A stretch of DNA of 64,000 bases, from positions 1,364,001 through 1,428,000 of the forward strand of contig NC_015726.1 in NCBI RefSeq assembly GCF_000219215.1. Reading direction: 5' to 3'. Below, one piece after another: positions 42,343-52,931 of the stretch. Numbering within the stretch: position 1 is the first letter of the stretch; the number at the start of each line of letters is the position of its first letter. The translations under genes were made by a program, and so were the position numbers. The notes beneath the pieces were generated by a model that had not been told where the DNA came from, made no database searches, and saw only the letters and a list, made by a program, of their open reading frames with translations. The stretch is from Cupriavidus necator N-1 (GTDB lineage Bacteria > Pseudomonadota > Gammaproteobacteria > Burkholderiales > Burkholderiaceae).

Positions 42343-42511
42343 GTAGTCTCCTCGGGACAACAATTCATTGCTGCGAAGTGTAACCGGCAGCGGCCCTCTG
42401 TGGCGAGACAGGCCCCCCACATCCGTGGGGAAACGGGGCGGGCCGGCTTTTTCTGGAATCCTTGGGTACGCCCGGGCGCGAAGGCCCCGGCAACAGGGCC
42501 TGTGGTTCGGC

Positions 42512-45097
42512 TTAATGCTCGGCCAGCGCCGATTGCAGCGGCAGCATGATTTTAAATGTACATCCGATGCCGTCGGCATTGTTCTCCACCCACAGGCGGC
42601 CCTGGTGCGACTCGATGATCGAGCGGCAGATGTTCAGCCCCATGCCCATGCCGTCGGATTTGGTGCTGAAGAAGGGTTCGAACAGGCGCTCCTTGGTGGC
42701 TTCGTCCACGCCCGGCCCCTGGTCGATCACGTCGATATGGACGTTGTCGCCGATCTCGCCCGGCTCCACCCGCGCGTGCAGGCGCACCACGCCGCCGGCA
42801 TGCAGAGCCGGCAGGCCGGCCATGGCTTCCACGGCGTTCTTGAGCAGGTTCACCAGCACCTGCTCGATCAGCACCGGGTCGACATAGACCGTCAGCGGCG
42901 GGGTTGGCAGGCGGGTCAGGATGGTGACGCGGCGGCGCGTGGCCTCCAGATCGGCCAGGCCTACCGCGTCGGCGACGATGTCGTGCAGCGCGGCCTCGCG
43001 CCGCTGCGGCTGGCTGCGCTTCACGAAGCCGCGGATGCGGCTGATGATGGTGCCGGCGCGCACCGCCTGGGCCGAGGTCTTCTCCAGCACCGGGATCAGG
43101 TCCTCGGGCGTGCTGCGGCCCGAGTGCAGCCGCGCCACCGCGCCCATGCAGTAGTTGTTGATGGCCGCCAGCGGCTGGTTCAGCTCATGCGCCAGCGACG
43201 ACGCCATCTCGCCCATGGTGGTCAGGCGGCTGGTGAACTGCAGGCGCTCTTCATGCTGGCGCGCCATTTCCTCGGCGGCCTTGCGCGCGGTGATGTCGGT
43301 GGCGATCTGCATCTGCGCCAGGTGGCCGTCGACCCACTGGATATAGCGGCGGCGCACTTCGAACCATTTCTGCATGTCCGGCACGAACACTTCGCGCGCA
43401 TCCGATGCGTACGGCATCAGCTCGGACGCCGGCAGGCCGGCATAGGCGTCGACATAGTCGGTGTTGTCGCTGGAGACCTGGTCCTTGTCGAGGTCGTCGC
43501 CGGCCAGCTTCAGGTGGCCCTCGGCCTCCCAGCCGAACAGCTGCCGGTAATAGCGGTTGGCAAAGAGCAGCTCCGCCTTGTCGGTGGCCAGCACCGACAC
43601 CGCGGCGTCCAGGCTCTCCAGCACCGTGGTGAAGCGGTCATGCGCCGCGGCTAGTTCCTCGCGCGCGCGCTTGGGCTCGGTGATGTCCGTCATCGAGCTC
43701 ATCCAGCCGGTATGGCGGCCGCGGCTGTCCACCAGCGGCGACACGTACATGCGCGCATAGAAGCTGCTGCCGTCGCGGCGCATCACGCGCATCTCATAGC
43801 CGCCGGCGGGCGACTTGCCCTGCAGGGTCAGGTCGATCTGCTTCTGCATCTCCTGCTGGTCGTTGGGCGGCCAGTAGGGGAAGGGCGGCAGGCGCCCGAC
43901 CAGGTCGTTCTCCTGCCAGCCGGTCATGCGGCAGAAGGCCGGGTTGACATAGGTGATGCGGCCGTTCAGGTCGAGCGCGCGCAGGCCGATCAGCATCGAG
44001 TTTTCCATCGCGCGCCGGAACGAGGTCTCGGCCAGCAGCGCGCGCTGCGCCTCGGAGCGGCGGCTGGTGTGGCGCCACATGCTCCACAGGCTCCACAGCA
44101 GGAAGCACGACAGCCCCACCACCAGCCACAGCAGCATGTTGTTGGGCAGGTTCGACGCCGACGGGTAGGCATCGGCGCGCAGCGACAGCGAGTGGCCCGG
44201 CGGATCCAGCAGCACCTCGTACGACAGCGCATTGCCCGGCACTGGCCGCAATGAGGTGCTGGCGCGGGTCTGGTTGTTCTTGTCGATCAGCGAGAAGCGG
44301 TAGCGCTCGGTCAGCTCGGGCGGCAGCAGGTGCGTCAGGATGCCGTTGATCGAGTACAGCGCGCCGAGCGTGCCGAGGAACTCGTTGTCGCGCACGATCG
44401 GCACTTCCATCAGCATGAAGCTGTCGCCGCGGTCGTTGACCAGCGGGCGCGAATAGACCACGCGCTGGGTCTCGCGCGCGGCGTCGAAGGTGTCGAGCAC
44501 TTCGGGCTCGAGCGGCTGGTCTTGGGTCTCGCGCAGGCGGCTGGCGAATTCCGAGGTCGATGGCAGCGACCAGCGGCCGCGCTTGGTGGCATCGAGCCAG
44601 TTGATGAAGACGATCTCGGGGTTTTCGCGCAGGATTTCCTGCGCCGCGGTGCGGTAGGCGCCTTGCTCGAGCTGCGCGGCGGCGATGTCGCGCGCCAGCG
44701 AGGCCAGCTGGTCCTGGTTGCTCAGCAGCGACAGACGCACGCGCTGCTGTGCCCAGGCGGCGTCGCGGTACAGGGCGTCGCGTTGCTGCTGGCGCTCGGT
44801 CTCGTGCAGGGACCACAGGATCACGCCCATGGCCACCGTGAACAGTACGATGGCAACCAGCGGGATGAACATGAACCAGCTGGTGGCCACCAGGTTGCGC
44901 CAGCGCAGCCACCACAGCCCGCGCGGTGCGGCCACGGGGGCGCCGTCGTCGGGGCCCAGCGCCTCGATCGGCCCCAGTCCGGCCGCCGGCGAAGGGGCGT
45001 GCGCGGGATCGCCTCCGGCCGCCTTGGCTGATCCCGACGCGTCGGGAGGAAGCATGGCTGCACGCAGGCTGGAGAGAAGTCGGTCGAAAAACGGCAT
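42512..45097 (-). CDS. FixL/DctB-like PAS sensor histidine kinase
   Basis: 861 residues. Two TM helices (about 72-94 and 320-342) bracket a periplasmic sensor domain of about 225 residues; two PAS domains follow (about 370-480 and 490-620, with NPAFCRMTGWQENDLVGR in the first). The H-box is MASSLAHELNQPLAAINNY with His637 and the ATP-binding part has NLLKNAVEAM, DQGPGVD and GMGMGLNICRS. It lies divergently upstream of the pyruvate dehydrogenase operon, 422 bp away, and with its FixJ partner may control that operon. This is inferred from position only. Confidence 0.92.
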   Translation of the reverse strand: MPFFDRLLSSLRAAMLPPDASGSAKAAGGDPAHAPSPAAGLGPIEALGPDDGAPVAAPRGLWWLRWRNLVATSWFMFIPLVAIVLFTVAMGVILWSLHETERQQQRDALYRDAAWAQQRVRLSLLSNQDQLASLARDIAAAQLEQGAYRTAAQEILRENPEIVFINWLDATKRGRWSLPSTSEFASRLRETQDQPLEPEVLDTFDAARETQRVVYSRPLVNDRGDSFMLMEVPIVRDNEFLGTLGALYSINGILTHLLPPELTERYRFSLIDKNNQTRASTSLRPVPGNALSYEVLLDPPGHSLSLRADAYPSASNLPNNMLLWLVVGLSCFLLWSLWSMWRHTSRRSEAQRALLAETSFRRAMENSMLIGLRALDLNGRITYVNPAFCRMTGWQENDLVGRLPPFPYWPPNDQQEMQKQIDLTLQGKSPAGGYEMRVMRRDGSSFYARMYVSPLVDSRGRHTGWMSSMTDITEPKRAREELAAAHDRFTTVLESLDAAVSVLATDKAELLFANRYYRQLFGWEAEGHLKLAGDDLDKDQVSSDNTDYVDAYAGLPASELMPYASDAREVFVPDMQKWFEVRRRYIQWVDGHLAQMQIATDITARKAAEEMARQHEERLQFTSRLTTMGEMASSLAHELNQPLAAINNYCMGAVARLHSGRSTPEDLIPVLEKTSAQAVRAGTIISRIRGFVKRSQPQRREAALHDIVADAVGLADLEATRRRVTILTRLPTPPLTVYVDPVLIEQVLVNLLKNAVEAMAGLPALHAGGVVRLHARVEPGEIGDNVHIDVIDQGPGVDEATKERLFEPFFSTKSDGMGMGLNICRSIIESHQGRLWVENNADGIGCTFKIMLPLQSALAEH

Positions 45098-45519
45098 GGG
45101 AGGGATTGACGGCTGACCGACCAGTGTACCGAGATTATTGCGGTGCGTCGCTTGGGGAAAGCGCCAATGAAAACATTGCTGCTGCGGCCGGTGCGGGCAG
45201 GCTTATGGCGCATGGCGGGCCGGTCCGGTGGTGATTCTTGGTGCGCTGCCGCATAATTCCACATTATAAAAAACGATATCGCAATTTGAAAATTTCACTT
45301 GTGTTGGACTTTGCGCTTCCATAGAATCGGTTCGACCCCAGAATGCGGGCGGTAGCCATGTGCCTGCCGCGCGGAGAGACCGGAACAGGTTTCCCGGCGG
45401 CGGCCCGATGCAAGGCGGCATGGCACCGGATCCGCAAGTCGGTGCGAGTCATACGTAAAGTCGTGTCCAGGCGCTGCCAGCGCGGGCGCGGAAGCAAAGA
45501 ATTCACCCAGGAGACAGTC
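45098..45519. promoter_or_regulatory. Promoter region of the pyruvate dehydrogenase operon (divergent)
   Basis: 422 bp between the sensor kinase and aceE. A possible sigma70 promoter faces aceE: -35 TTGTGT at 45,299-45,304, 17-bp spacer, -10 TAGAAT at 45,322-45,327, followed by a leader of about 190 bp. The AT-rich stretch 45,255-45,300 just upstream contains the palindrome-like TGAAAATTTCA. No other gene is seen here. Confidence 0.6.
45287..45297. promoter_or_regulatory. TGAAAATTTCA element upstream of aceE
   Basis: TGAAA and TTTCA arms around one A, next to the proposed -35. The same 11-mer is at 63,811 upstream of the IclR/LutA gene pair. Confidence 0.45.
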
Positions 45520-48207
45520 ATGTCCGCCGTACCAGAGCAGATTCTCGGCGCCTCGAGCGCCAACGACGCCGATCCCCAGGAGACCCATGAATGGCTCGAC
45601 GCCCTGCAGGGCGTCCTGGCCGCCGAAGGTCCGGCGCGCGCCGCTTTCCTGATCGACAAGCAGATCGAATACGCACGCGTGAACGGCGTCACCCAGCCGT
45701 TCCACGCCGAGACGCAGTACATCAACACGATTCCGGTCGAGCAGCAGGCCCGCATCCCCGGCGACCAGGACATCGAGCACCGCATCCGCTCGTACACCCG
45801 CTGGAACGCCATGGCGATGGTGCTGCGCGCGAACAAGCACACCAACGTCGGCGGCCACATCTCGTCGTTCGCCTCGGCTGCCACGTTGTATGACGTCGGC
45901 TACAACCACTTCTGGCGCGCCCCGTCGGAAGCCAGCGGCGGCGACCTGGTCTTCGTGCAGGGCCACTCGGCTCCGGGCGTGTATTCGCGCGCCTTCCTGC
46001 TCGGCCGCCTGACCCAGGACCAGCTCGACAACTTCCGCCAGGAGGTGGACGGCAAGGGCATCTCGTCCTACCCGCACCCATGGCTGATGCCGGACTTCTG
46101 GCAGTTCCCGACGGTGTCGATGGGCCTGGGCCCGATCATGGCCATCTACCAGGCCCGCTTCATGAAGTACCTGGACAGCCGCGGCCTGGCCAAGGCCGGC
46201 GACCGCAAGGTCTGGGCCTTCCTGGGCGACGGCGAGACCGACGAGCCGGAATCGCTGGGCGCGATCGGCATGGCCGGCCGCGAGAAACTCGACAACCTGG
46301 TCTTCGTCATCAACTGCAACCTGCAGCGCCTGGACGGTCCGGTGCGCGGCAACGGCAAGATCATCCAGGAACTGGAATCCGAATTCCGCGGTGCCGGCTG
46401 GAACGTGATCAAGGTGGTGTGGGGCAGCAAGTGGGATTCCCTGCTGGCGCGCGACACCAAGGGCCTGCTGATGAAGCGCATGATGGAATGCGTCGACGGC
46501 GAGTATCAGACTATGAAGGCCAAGGACGGCGCCTACGTCCGCGAGCATTTCTTCAACACGCCTGAACTGAAGGCGATGGTGGCCGACTGGTCCGACGACG
46601 ATATCTGGCGCCTGAACCGCGGCGGCCACGATCCGCACAAGATCTACGCCGCCTACAAGGCTGCCAGCGAGCACAAGGGCCAGCCCACGCTGATCCTGGC
46701 CAAGACCATCAAGGGCTATGGCATGGGCGACGCCGGCCAGGCCATGAACGTGGCCCACCAGCAGAAGAAGATGCCGGTGGACGCGATCCGCAAGTTCCGC
46801 GACCAGTTCAATCTCCCCGTTGCCGACGACCAGCTGGAAGATGTGCCGTACATCACCTTCCCGGAAGGTTCGAAGGAACTGGAATACATGCGCCAGGCGC
46901 GGCAGAACCTGGGCGGCTACCTGCCGGCCCGCCGCCAGAAGGCCGAAGCCCTACCGGTCCCGCAACTGTCCGCGTTCGAGGCGCTGCTGAAGGCCACCGG
47001 CGAGGGCCGAGAAGTGTCCACCACCATGGCCTTCGTGCGTATCCTGAACACCCTGCTGAAAGACAAGCAGATCGGCAAGCACGTGGTGCCCATCGTCCCG
47101 GACGAGTCGCGCACCTTCGGCATGGAAGGCCTGTTCCGCCAGGTCGGCATCTGGAACCAGGAAGGCCAGAAGTACGTGCCGGAAGACCATGACCAGCTGA
47201 TGTTCTACAAGGAATCGCAGACTGGCCAGGTGCTGCAGGAAGGCATCAACGAAGCCGGCGCCATGTGCGACTGGATCGCCGCCGCCACGTCGTACTCGAC
47301 GCACGGCGTGCAGATGATCCCCTTCTATATCTACTACTCGATGTTCGGCATCCAGCGGATCGGCGACCTGTGCTGGGCCGCTGCCGACATGCGCTCGCGC
47401 GGTTTCCTGCTGGGCGGCACCGCCGGCCGCACCACGCTGAACGGCGAAGGCCTGCAGCATGAAGACGGCCACTCGCACGTGTTCCACGCCGCCATCCCGA
47501 ACTGCATCTCGTACGACCCGACCTTCCAGTACGAACTGGCGGTGGTCATGCAGGACGGCCTGCGCCGCATGTACGCCGAGCAGGAAGACGTCTACTACTA
47601 CCTGACGGTGATGAACGAGAACTACGAGCATCCGGAAATGCCGGCTGGCGTAGAGCAGGACATCGTCAAGGGCATGTACCAGTTCCGCAAGGGCGTCGAG
47701 AACAGCAACGCGCCGCGCGTGCAGCTGCTGGGCTCGGGCACGATCTTCCGCGAAGTGATCGCCGCTGCTGACCTCCTCAAGAAGGACTGGGGCGTGGAGT
47801 CGGACCTGTGGGGCTGCCCGAGCTTCACCGAACTGGCCCGCGAAGGCCACGACGTCGAGCGCTTCAACCTGCTGCACCCGACCGAGACCCCGCGCGAATC
47901 GCACGTGGCCAAGAGCCTGAAGTCGGCCCGCGGCCCGGTGATCGCCTCCACCGACTACGTACGCGCCTTTGCCGAGCAGATCCGTCCGTTCGTGCCGCGC
48001 CGCTATGTGGTGCTGGGCACCGACGGCTTCGGCCGCTCGGATACGCGCGAGAAGCTGCGCCACTTCTTTGAAGTGGACCGCTACTGGGTCACGCTGGCCG
48101 CGCTCAAGGCGCTGGCCGACGAGGGTGCGATCGGCCGCGACAAGGTCGCCGAGGCCATCAAGAAGTACAACCTCGATCCGAACAAGCCCAACCCGATGTC
48201 GGTCTGA
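45520..48207 (+). CDS. aceE: Pyruvate dehydrogenase E1 component (homodimeric)
   Basis: 895 residues, the length of the single-chain E1p. The thiamin-diphosphate motif is present as GDGETDEPESLGAIGMAGRE, then NLVFVINCNLQRLDGPVRGN. It decarboxylates pyruvate and hands the acetyl group to the E2 lipoyl arm. CAGGAGACAG lies before the ATG at 45,520; the longer open frame has no support. This is pdhA in the R. eutropha nomenclature and the first gene of the pdh operon. Confidence 0.97.
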   Translation: MSAVPEQILGASSANDADPQETHEWLDALQGVLAAEGPARAAFLIDKQIEYARVNGVTQPFHAETQYINTIPVEQQARIPGDQDIEHRIRSYTRWNAMAMVLRANKHTNVGGHISSFASAATLYDVGYNHFWRAPSEASGGDLVFVQGHSAPGVYSRAFLLGRLTQDQLDNFRQEVDGKGISSYPHPWLMPDFWQFPTVSMGLGPIMAIYQARFMKYLDSRGLAKAGDRKVWAFLGDGETDEPESLGAIGMAGREKLDNLVFVINCNLQRLDGPVRGNGKIIQELESEFRGAGWNVIKVVWGSKWDSLLARDTKGLLMKRMMECVDGEYQTMKAKDGAYVREHFFNTPELKAMVADWSDDDIWRLNRGGHDPHKIYAAYKAASEHKGQPTLILAKTIKGYGMGDAGQAMNVAHQQKKMPVDAIRKFRDQFNLPVADDQLEDVPYITFPEGSKELEYMRQARQNLGGYLPARRQKAEALPVPQLSAFEALLKATGEGREVSTTMAFVRILNTLLKDKQIGKHVVPIVPDESRTFGMEGLFRQVGIWNQEGQKYVPEDHDQLMFYKESQTGQVLQEGINEAGAMCDWIAAATSYSTHGVQMIPFYIYYSMFGIQRIGDLCWAAADMRSRGFLLGGTAGRTTLNGEGLQHEDGHSHVFHAAIPNCISYDPTFQYELAVVMQDGLRRMYAEQEDVYYYLTVMNENYEHPEMPAGVEQDIVKGMYQFRKGVENSNAPRVQLLGSGTIFREVIAAADLLKKDWGVESDLWGCPSFTELAREGHDVERFNLLHPTETPRESHVAKSLKSARGPVIASTDYVRAFAEQIRPFVPRRYVVLGTDGFGRSDTREKLRHFFEVDRYWVTLAALKALADEGAIGRDKVAEAIKKYNLDPNKPNPMSV

Positions 48208-48374
48208 TCCGGCAGCCAGCACCAACCCCCGCAGTACGGCAACGCCGTGCCGCGGGCGCCCCGGCCAGAGCCCGGACGGCGCCTTGCGGCATGGCGGCGT
48301 GACAGAAGCGGGCGGCGAAGGTAATCTCGCCGCTTGCGGACGTCGCGCGTGCCGGCCTGCCCAGGAGACACTGA

Positions 48375-50051
48375 ATGAGTCAAGCGATTGAAATCAAGGT
48401 GCCGGATATCGGCGACTATGACGCCGTTCCCGTCATTGAAGTGCATGTGAAACCCGGCGACAGCATCGACGCGGAAGACGCGCTGGTGACGCTGGAGTCG
48501 GACAAGGCCACCATGGACGTGCCCTCGCCGCAGGGCGGCGTGGTCAAGGAAGTCAGGATCAAGGTTGGCGACAACGTCGCCGAAGGCTCGGTGCTGGTGA
48601 TGCTGGAGCCGGCCGGCCAGGCCGCTGCTGCGCCCGCGCCTGCAGCCGCACCGGCGCCTGCCGCCGCTGCACCGGCCCCGGCAGCCGCCGCAGCCCCCGC
48701 AGCCCCCGCGCCGGCTCCGGCCGCAGCGCCGGCTGGCGGTGGCGGCATCATCGAGGTGAAGGTGCCTGATATCGGCGACTACGACGCCGTGCCGGTCATC
48801 GAAGTTCACGTCAAGGCGGGCGACACCATCAATGCCGAAGACGCCGTGGTGACGCTGGAGTCCGACAAGGCCACCATGGACGTGCCGTCGCCGCAAGGCG
48901 GCGTGGTCAAGGAAGTCAAGGTCAAGGTCGGTGACAACGTCGCCGAAGGCACGCTGCTGCTGATCCTGGAAGGCGCCGCCGCAGCCGCCGCCCCGGCCGC
49001 TGCCGCCGCGGCACCGGCTCCGGCTCCGGCTGCCAGCGCGCCCGCACCGGCGCCGGCCCCCGCAGCCGCCGCCCCGGCTCCGGCCGCAGCGCCTGCTGCC
49101 GCGCCGGCCGCCGCTGGCGCAATCGGCAAGGCCGCCCACGCCAGCCCCTCGGTGCGCAAGTTCGCACGCGAGCTGGGCGTGGACGTGTCGCGCGTGCCGG
49201 GTACCGGCCCCAAGGGCCGTATCACCCAGGAAGACGTGCAGGGCTACGTCAAGGGCGTGATGAGCGGCCAGGCCGCCGCGCCCGCGCAGGCCGCCGCGGC
49301 TGGTGCCGGTGGTGGCGAGCTCGGCCTGCTGCCGTGGCCGAAGGTCGATTTCACCCGCTTCGGCGAGGTCGAAAGCAAGGCCCTGTCGCGCATCAAGAAG
49401 ATCTCGGGCGCCAACCTGCACCGCAACTGGGTCATGATCCCGCACGTCACCAACCATGACGAAGCGGACATCACCGAACTGGAAGCCTTCCGCGTCCAGC
49501 TGAACAAGGAAAACGAAAAGGCCGGCATCAAGGTGACGATGCTCGCCTTCATGATCAAGGCCACGGTGGCGGCGCTGAAGAAGTTCCCGAACTTCAATGC
49601 CTCGCTGGACGGTGACAACCTCGTGCTGAAGAAGTACTTCAACGTCGGTTTCGCCGCGGACACCCCGAACGGCCTGGTCGTGCCGGTGATCAAGGACGCC
49701 GACAAGAAGGGCGTGCTGGAGATCAGCCAGGAAATGAACGAACTGGCCAAGCTGGCACGCGACGGCAAGCTCAAGCCGGACCAGATGCAGGGCGGCTGCT
49801 TCTCGATCTCGTCGCTGGGCGGCATTGGCGGCACGTACTTCACGCCGATCATCAATGCGCCGGAAGTGGCCATCATGGGCGTGTGCAAGTCGTACCAGAA
49901 GCCCGTGTGGGACGGCAAGCAGTTCGTGCCGCGCCTGACGCTGCCACTGTCGCTGTCGTGGGACCACCGCGTCATCGACGGTGCCGAGGCCGCGCGCTTC
50001 AACACGTACTTCGGGCAACTGCTGGCGGATTTCCGCCGGATCCTGCTGTAA
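48375..50051 (+). CDS. aceF: Dihydrolipoamide acetyltransferase E2 of pyruvate dehydrogenase
   Basis: 558 residues with two N-terminal lipoyl domains (lipoyl Lys44 and Lys165 in [12 protein letters not shown]), long Ala/Pro linkers, a peripheral-subunit-binding domain ([20 protein letters not shown]) and the catalytic acyltransferase domain with the HRVIDG active site near residues 531-536. It carries acetyl groups from E1 to CoA and forms the complex core. pdhB in R. eutropha. AGGAGA precedes the ATG. Confidence 0.97.
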   Translation: MSQAIEIKVPDIGDYDAVPVIEVHVKPGDSIDAEDALVTLESDKATMDVPSPQGGVVKEVRIKVGDNVAEGSVLVMLEPAGQAAAAPAPAAAPAPAAAAPAPAAAAAPAAPAPAPAAAPAGGGGIIEVKVPDIGDYDAVPVIEVHVKAGDTINAEDAVVTLESDKATMDVPSPQGGVVKEVKVKVGDNVAEGTLLLILEGAAAAAAPAAAAAAPAPAPAASAPAPAPAPAAAAPAPAAAPAAAPAAAGAIGKAAHASPSVRKFARELGVDVSRVPGTGPKGRITQEDVQGYVKGVMSGQAAAPAQAAAAGAGGGELGLLPWPKVDFTRFGEVESKALSRIKKISGANLHRNWVMIPHVTNHDEADITELEAFRVQLNKENEKAGIKVTMLAFMIKATVAALKKFPNFNASLDGDNLVLKKYFNVGFAADTPNGLVVPVIKDADKKGVLEISQEMNELAKLARDGKLKPDQMQGGCFSISSLGGIGGTYFTPIINAPEVAIMGVCKSYQKPVWDGKQFVPRLTLPLSLSWDHRVIDGAEAARFNTYFGQLLADFRRILL

Positions 50052-50119
50052 GCGGGGTTGCGCCGGGCAGGCCGACGGCCTGGCCTGCCCGGCGCACCAC
50101 GCGCAACCGGGAGCGAGCC

Positions 50120-50797
50120 ATGACTACCTGCGTGGTCGTCAGGAAGGGCGCCGAGGTGGCCATCGCGGCAGACGCGCTGGTCACCTTTGGCGACACGCGC
50201 CTGTCGCGTGCCTACGAGCGCAACCAGAAGGTGTTCCCGGTGGGCGACGGCTTTATCGCGCTGGCCGGGACCACCGCGCACTTCCCGGTCATGCGCACGC
50301 TGCTGGCGGGGCTGGGCGAGGAGTGCCGGCTGGGCTCGCGCGACGACGTGTTCCGCACCTTCCTGAAGGTGCATGAGAAGCTGAAGTCGGACTATTTCGT
50401 CAACACCAAGGAAGACGAGGACGATCCCTACGAGTCGTCGCAGATCGTATGCCTGATCGCCAATCCGGCGGGCATCTTCGGCGTCTATTCGTACCGCGAG
50501 GTGTTTTCGTTCGACCGCTTCTGGGGCATCGGCTCGGGCCGCAACTACGCGCTGGGCGCGATGCATGCGGTCTATGACCGGCCGGACCTGGATGCGGGCG
50601 AGATCGCGCGTATCGGCGTCGATGCGGGCGTGGAGTTCGACAAGAGTTCGGCGGGGCCGATCGAGGTGCACACCGTGCGGCTGCACGAGGGTGACGCCGC
50701 ACCGGCGGCGGTGGCTGGCGGTACCGCGGGTGGCAATCCGTCGACCGGCAATACAGCACCCGACAGCGCGGCAACCAACAACGACGGCGCGCCCTGA
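50120..50797 (+). CDS. BPH-type proteasome-like Ntn peptidase (HslV-related)
   Basis: 225 residues starting MTTCVVVRKGAEVAIAADAL. Removal of Met would expose Thr as the N-terminal nucleophile; Asp17 (counted from that Thr) sits in the AAD segment as in HslV, a Lys follows in RNQKVF, and IGSGRNYALGAMHA corresponds to the HslV IGSG loop with its Ser. This is the betaproteobacterial proteasome homologue (BPH) family, a self-compartmentalising double-ring peptidase without a known unfoldase. The C-terminal 35 residues are low-complexity. It lies in the pdh operon between aceF and lpdA; its role there is unknown. The ATG at 50,120 fixes the Thr position; longer frames would hide it. Confidence 0.85.
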   Translation: MTTCVVVRKGAEVAIAADALVTFGDTRLSRAYERNQKVFPVGDGFIALAGTTAHFPVMRTLLAGLGEECRLGSRDDVFRTFLKVHEKLKSDYFVNTKEDEDDPYESSQIVCLIANPAGIFGVYSYREVFSFDRFWGIGSGRNYALGAMHAVYDRPDLDAGEIARIGVDAGVEFDKSSAGPIEVHTVRLHEGDAAPAAVAGGTAGGNPSTGNTAPDSAATNNDGAP

Positions 50798-50830
50798 AGC
50801 CGAGAGGCGGGCGCGCATAGAGGAGCAAAC

Positions 50831-52615
50831 ATGAGTGTGATCGAAGTCAAGGTGCCGGATATCGGCGATTTCGACGCGGTGGAAGTGATCGAGGTGCTGG
50901 TCAAGGCCGGCGACACGGTCGAAGTGGAACAGTCCCTGATCGTGCTGGAATCCGACAAGGCCAGCATGGACGTGCCGTCGTCGGCCGCCGGCAAGGTGGT
51001 TGAGGTCAAGGTCAAGGTCGGCGACAAGGTCGGCCAGGGCGCGGTGATCTGCACCATCGAGGCCCAGCAGGCCGCGGCCGCCCCGGCGCCCGCGCAAGCC
51101 CCGGCACCGGCGCAGGCTCCCGCACCCGCGGCGGCTGCTCCGGCCCCGGCTCCTGCCGCCGCCAGCCACAGCGGCGGCGCCGATATCCAGTGCGAGATGC
51201 TGGTGCTGGGCGCCGGCCCCGGCGGCTATTCGGCCGCTTTCCGCGCCGCAGACCTGGGCATGAACACCGTGCTGGTGGAGCGCTACGGCACCCTGGGCGG
51301 CGTCTGCCTGAATGTGGGCTGCATCCCGTCCAAGGCGCTGCTGCACAACGCCGCCGTGATCGACGAAGCCAAGGCGCTGGCTGCGCACGGCATCCTGTTC
51401 GGCGAAGCCAAGATCGACCTGGACGGCCTGCGCCACTACAAGAACCAGGTGGTCGGCAAGCTGACCGGCGGCCTGGCCGGCATGGCCAAGGCGCGCAAGG
51501 TGCAGGTGGTGCGCGGCGTCGGCAATTTCCTCGACCCGCATCACCTGGAGGTGGAGCTGACTGAAGGCGAGGGCAAGCAGACCACCGGCAAGAAGACCGT
51601 GATCCGTTTCGAGAAGGCCATCATCGCCGCCGGCAGCCAGGCGGTGAAGCTGCCCTTCATCCCCGAAGACCCGCGCATCGTCGACTCGACCGGCGCGCTG
51701 GAGCTGCCCGAAGTGCCCAACAAGATGCTGGTCATTGGCGGCGGCATCATCGGCCTGGAAATGGCCACGGTGTACAGCACGCTGGGTGCCGACATCGACG
51801 TCGTGGAAATGCTCGACGGCCTGATGAACGGCGCTGACCGCGACCTGGTCAAGGTCTGGGAAAAGAAAAACAAGGACCGCTTCGGCAAGGTCATGCTGAA
51901 GACCAAGACCGTCGGCGTGGAAGCCAAATCGGACGGCATCTACGTCAAGTTCGAAGGCGAGGCCGCACCGGCCGAGCCGCAGCGCTACGACCTGGTGCTG
52001 GTGTCGGTAGGCCGCTCGCCCAACGGCAAGCGCATCAGCGCCGAGAAGGCAGGCGTTGCCGTGACCGACCGCGGCTTTATCAACGTCGACAATCAGTTGC
52101 GCACCAACGTGCCGCATATCTTTGCGATCGGCGATATCGTCGGCCAGCCGATGCTGGCGCACAAGGCCGTGCACGAAGCCCACGTGGCGGCGGAAGCCGC
52201 CCATGGCGAGAAGGCCTACTTCGATGCCAAGCAGATCCCGTCGGTGGCCTTCACCGATCCGGAAGTGGCCTGGGCCGGCCTGACCGAAGACGAATGCAAG
52301 GCGAATGGGATCAAGTACAGCAAGGGCGTGTTCCCCTGGGCGGCTTCGGGCCGCGCCATCGCCAACGGCCGCGACGAGGGCTTCACCAAGCTGATCTTCG
52401 ACGAGGAAACCCATCGCGTGATCGGCGGCGGCATCGTCGGCACGCATGCCGGCGACCTGATCAGCGAGGTCTGCCTGGCGATCGAGATGGGCGCCGACGC
52501 GGTGGATATCGGCAAGACCATCCATCCGCACCCGACGCTGGGTGAGTCGATCGGCATGGCGGCGGAGATCTATGAAGGTACGTGTACTGACGTGCCGCCG
52601 CCGCGCAAGCGCTGA
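50831..52615 (+). CDS. lpdA: Dihydrolipoamide dehydrogenase E3 with N-terminal lipoyl domain
   Basis: 594 residues. An N-terminal lipoyl domain (Lys43 in [10 protein letters not shown]) and Ala/Pro linker precede the flavoprotein: FAD-binding [11 protein letters not shown], redox-active Cys pair in [13 protein letters not shown]-binding [10 protein letters not shown], and the C-terminal HPHPTLGES with the catalytic His. It reoxidises dihydrolipoamide and reduces NAD. This is pdhL in R. eutropha; lipoyl-bearing E3 is also known from Neisseria. It follows the BPH gene by 33 bp. Confidence 0.97.
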   Translation: MSVIEVKVPDIGDFDAVEVIEVLVKAGDTVEVEQSLIVLESDKASMDVPSSAAGKVVEVKVKVGDKVGQGAVICTIEAQQAAAAPAPAQAPAPAQAPAPAAAAPAPAPAAASHSGGADIQCEMLVLGAGPGGYSAAFRAADLGMNTVLVERYGTLGGVCLNVGCIPSKALLHNAAVIDEAKALAAHGILFGEAKIDLDGLRHYKNQVVGKLTGGLAGMAKARKVQVVRGVGNFLDPHHLEVELTEGEGKQTTGKKTVIRFEKAIIAAGSQAVKLPFIPEDPRIVDSTGALELPEVPNKMLVIGGGIIGLEMATVYSTLGADIDVVEMLDGLMNGADRDLVKVWEKKNKDRFGKVMLKTKTVGVEAKSDGIYVKFEGEAAPAEPQRYDLVLVSVGRSPNGKRISAEKAGVAVTDRGFINVDNQLRTNVPHIFAIGDIVGQPMLAHKAVHEAHVAAEAAHGEKAYFDAKQIPSVAFTDPEVAWAGLTEDECKANGIKYSKGVFPWAASGRAIANGRDEGFTKLIFDEETHRVIGGGIVGTHAGDLISEVCLAIEMGADAVDIGKTIHPHPTLGESIGMAAEIYEGTCTDVPPPRKR

Positions 52616-52633
52616 GCGCCGGTCGCCGCAAGC

Positions 52634-52665
52634 GAGAAAGCCCGCCTGTCCAGGCGGGCTTTCTC
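52634..52665 (+). terminator. Terminator of the pyruvate dehydrogenase operon
   Basis: Perfect 15-bp arms (GAGAAAGCCCGCCTG/CAGGCGGGCTTTCTC) with a 2-nt loop; only a weak T-run, so it can work in both directions. Confidence 0.75.
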
Positions 52666-52931
52666 ATGGGCAATTATGCAATTAACCGCCAGGATTTGGC
52701 GGCGTCCGCGAGATCTGGTGCCACAACCGCTTGCATCGCGGCCGGGATGCAGTTTGCGACAGGAGCGGCGCAAGATCTTCGCTGCCTATACTGAATGCAG
52801 CCGGCATGCACCTCAATGCAACCGAGGGCGGCACTGCATATTCGCACGCGGCCGTTCGCTTGCCAGATGTCTGCTGGCGGGATCCGGTGGCCCCCCGTGT
52901 GGCTACCGTTCAGCTGACAAGGAGGCACGAC

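Noticed and set aside
48600..49130. Ala/Pro-coding repetitive DNA and its long antisense frames
   Set aside because: This is the flexible linker region of E2 (aceF); the low-complexity DNA produces long false frames on the other strand.
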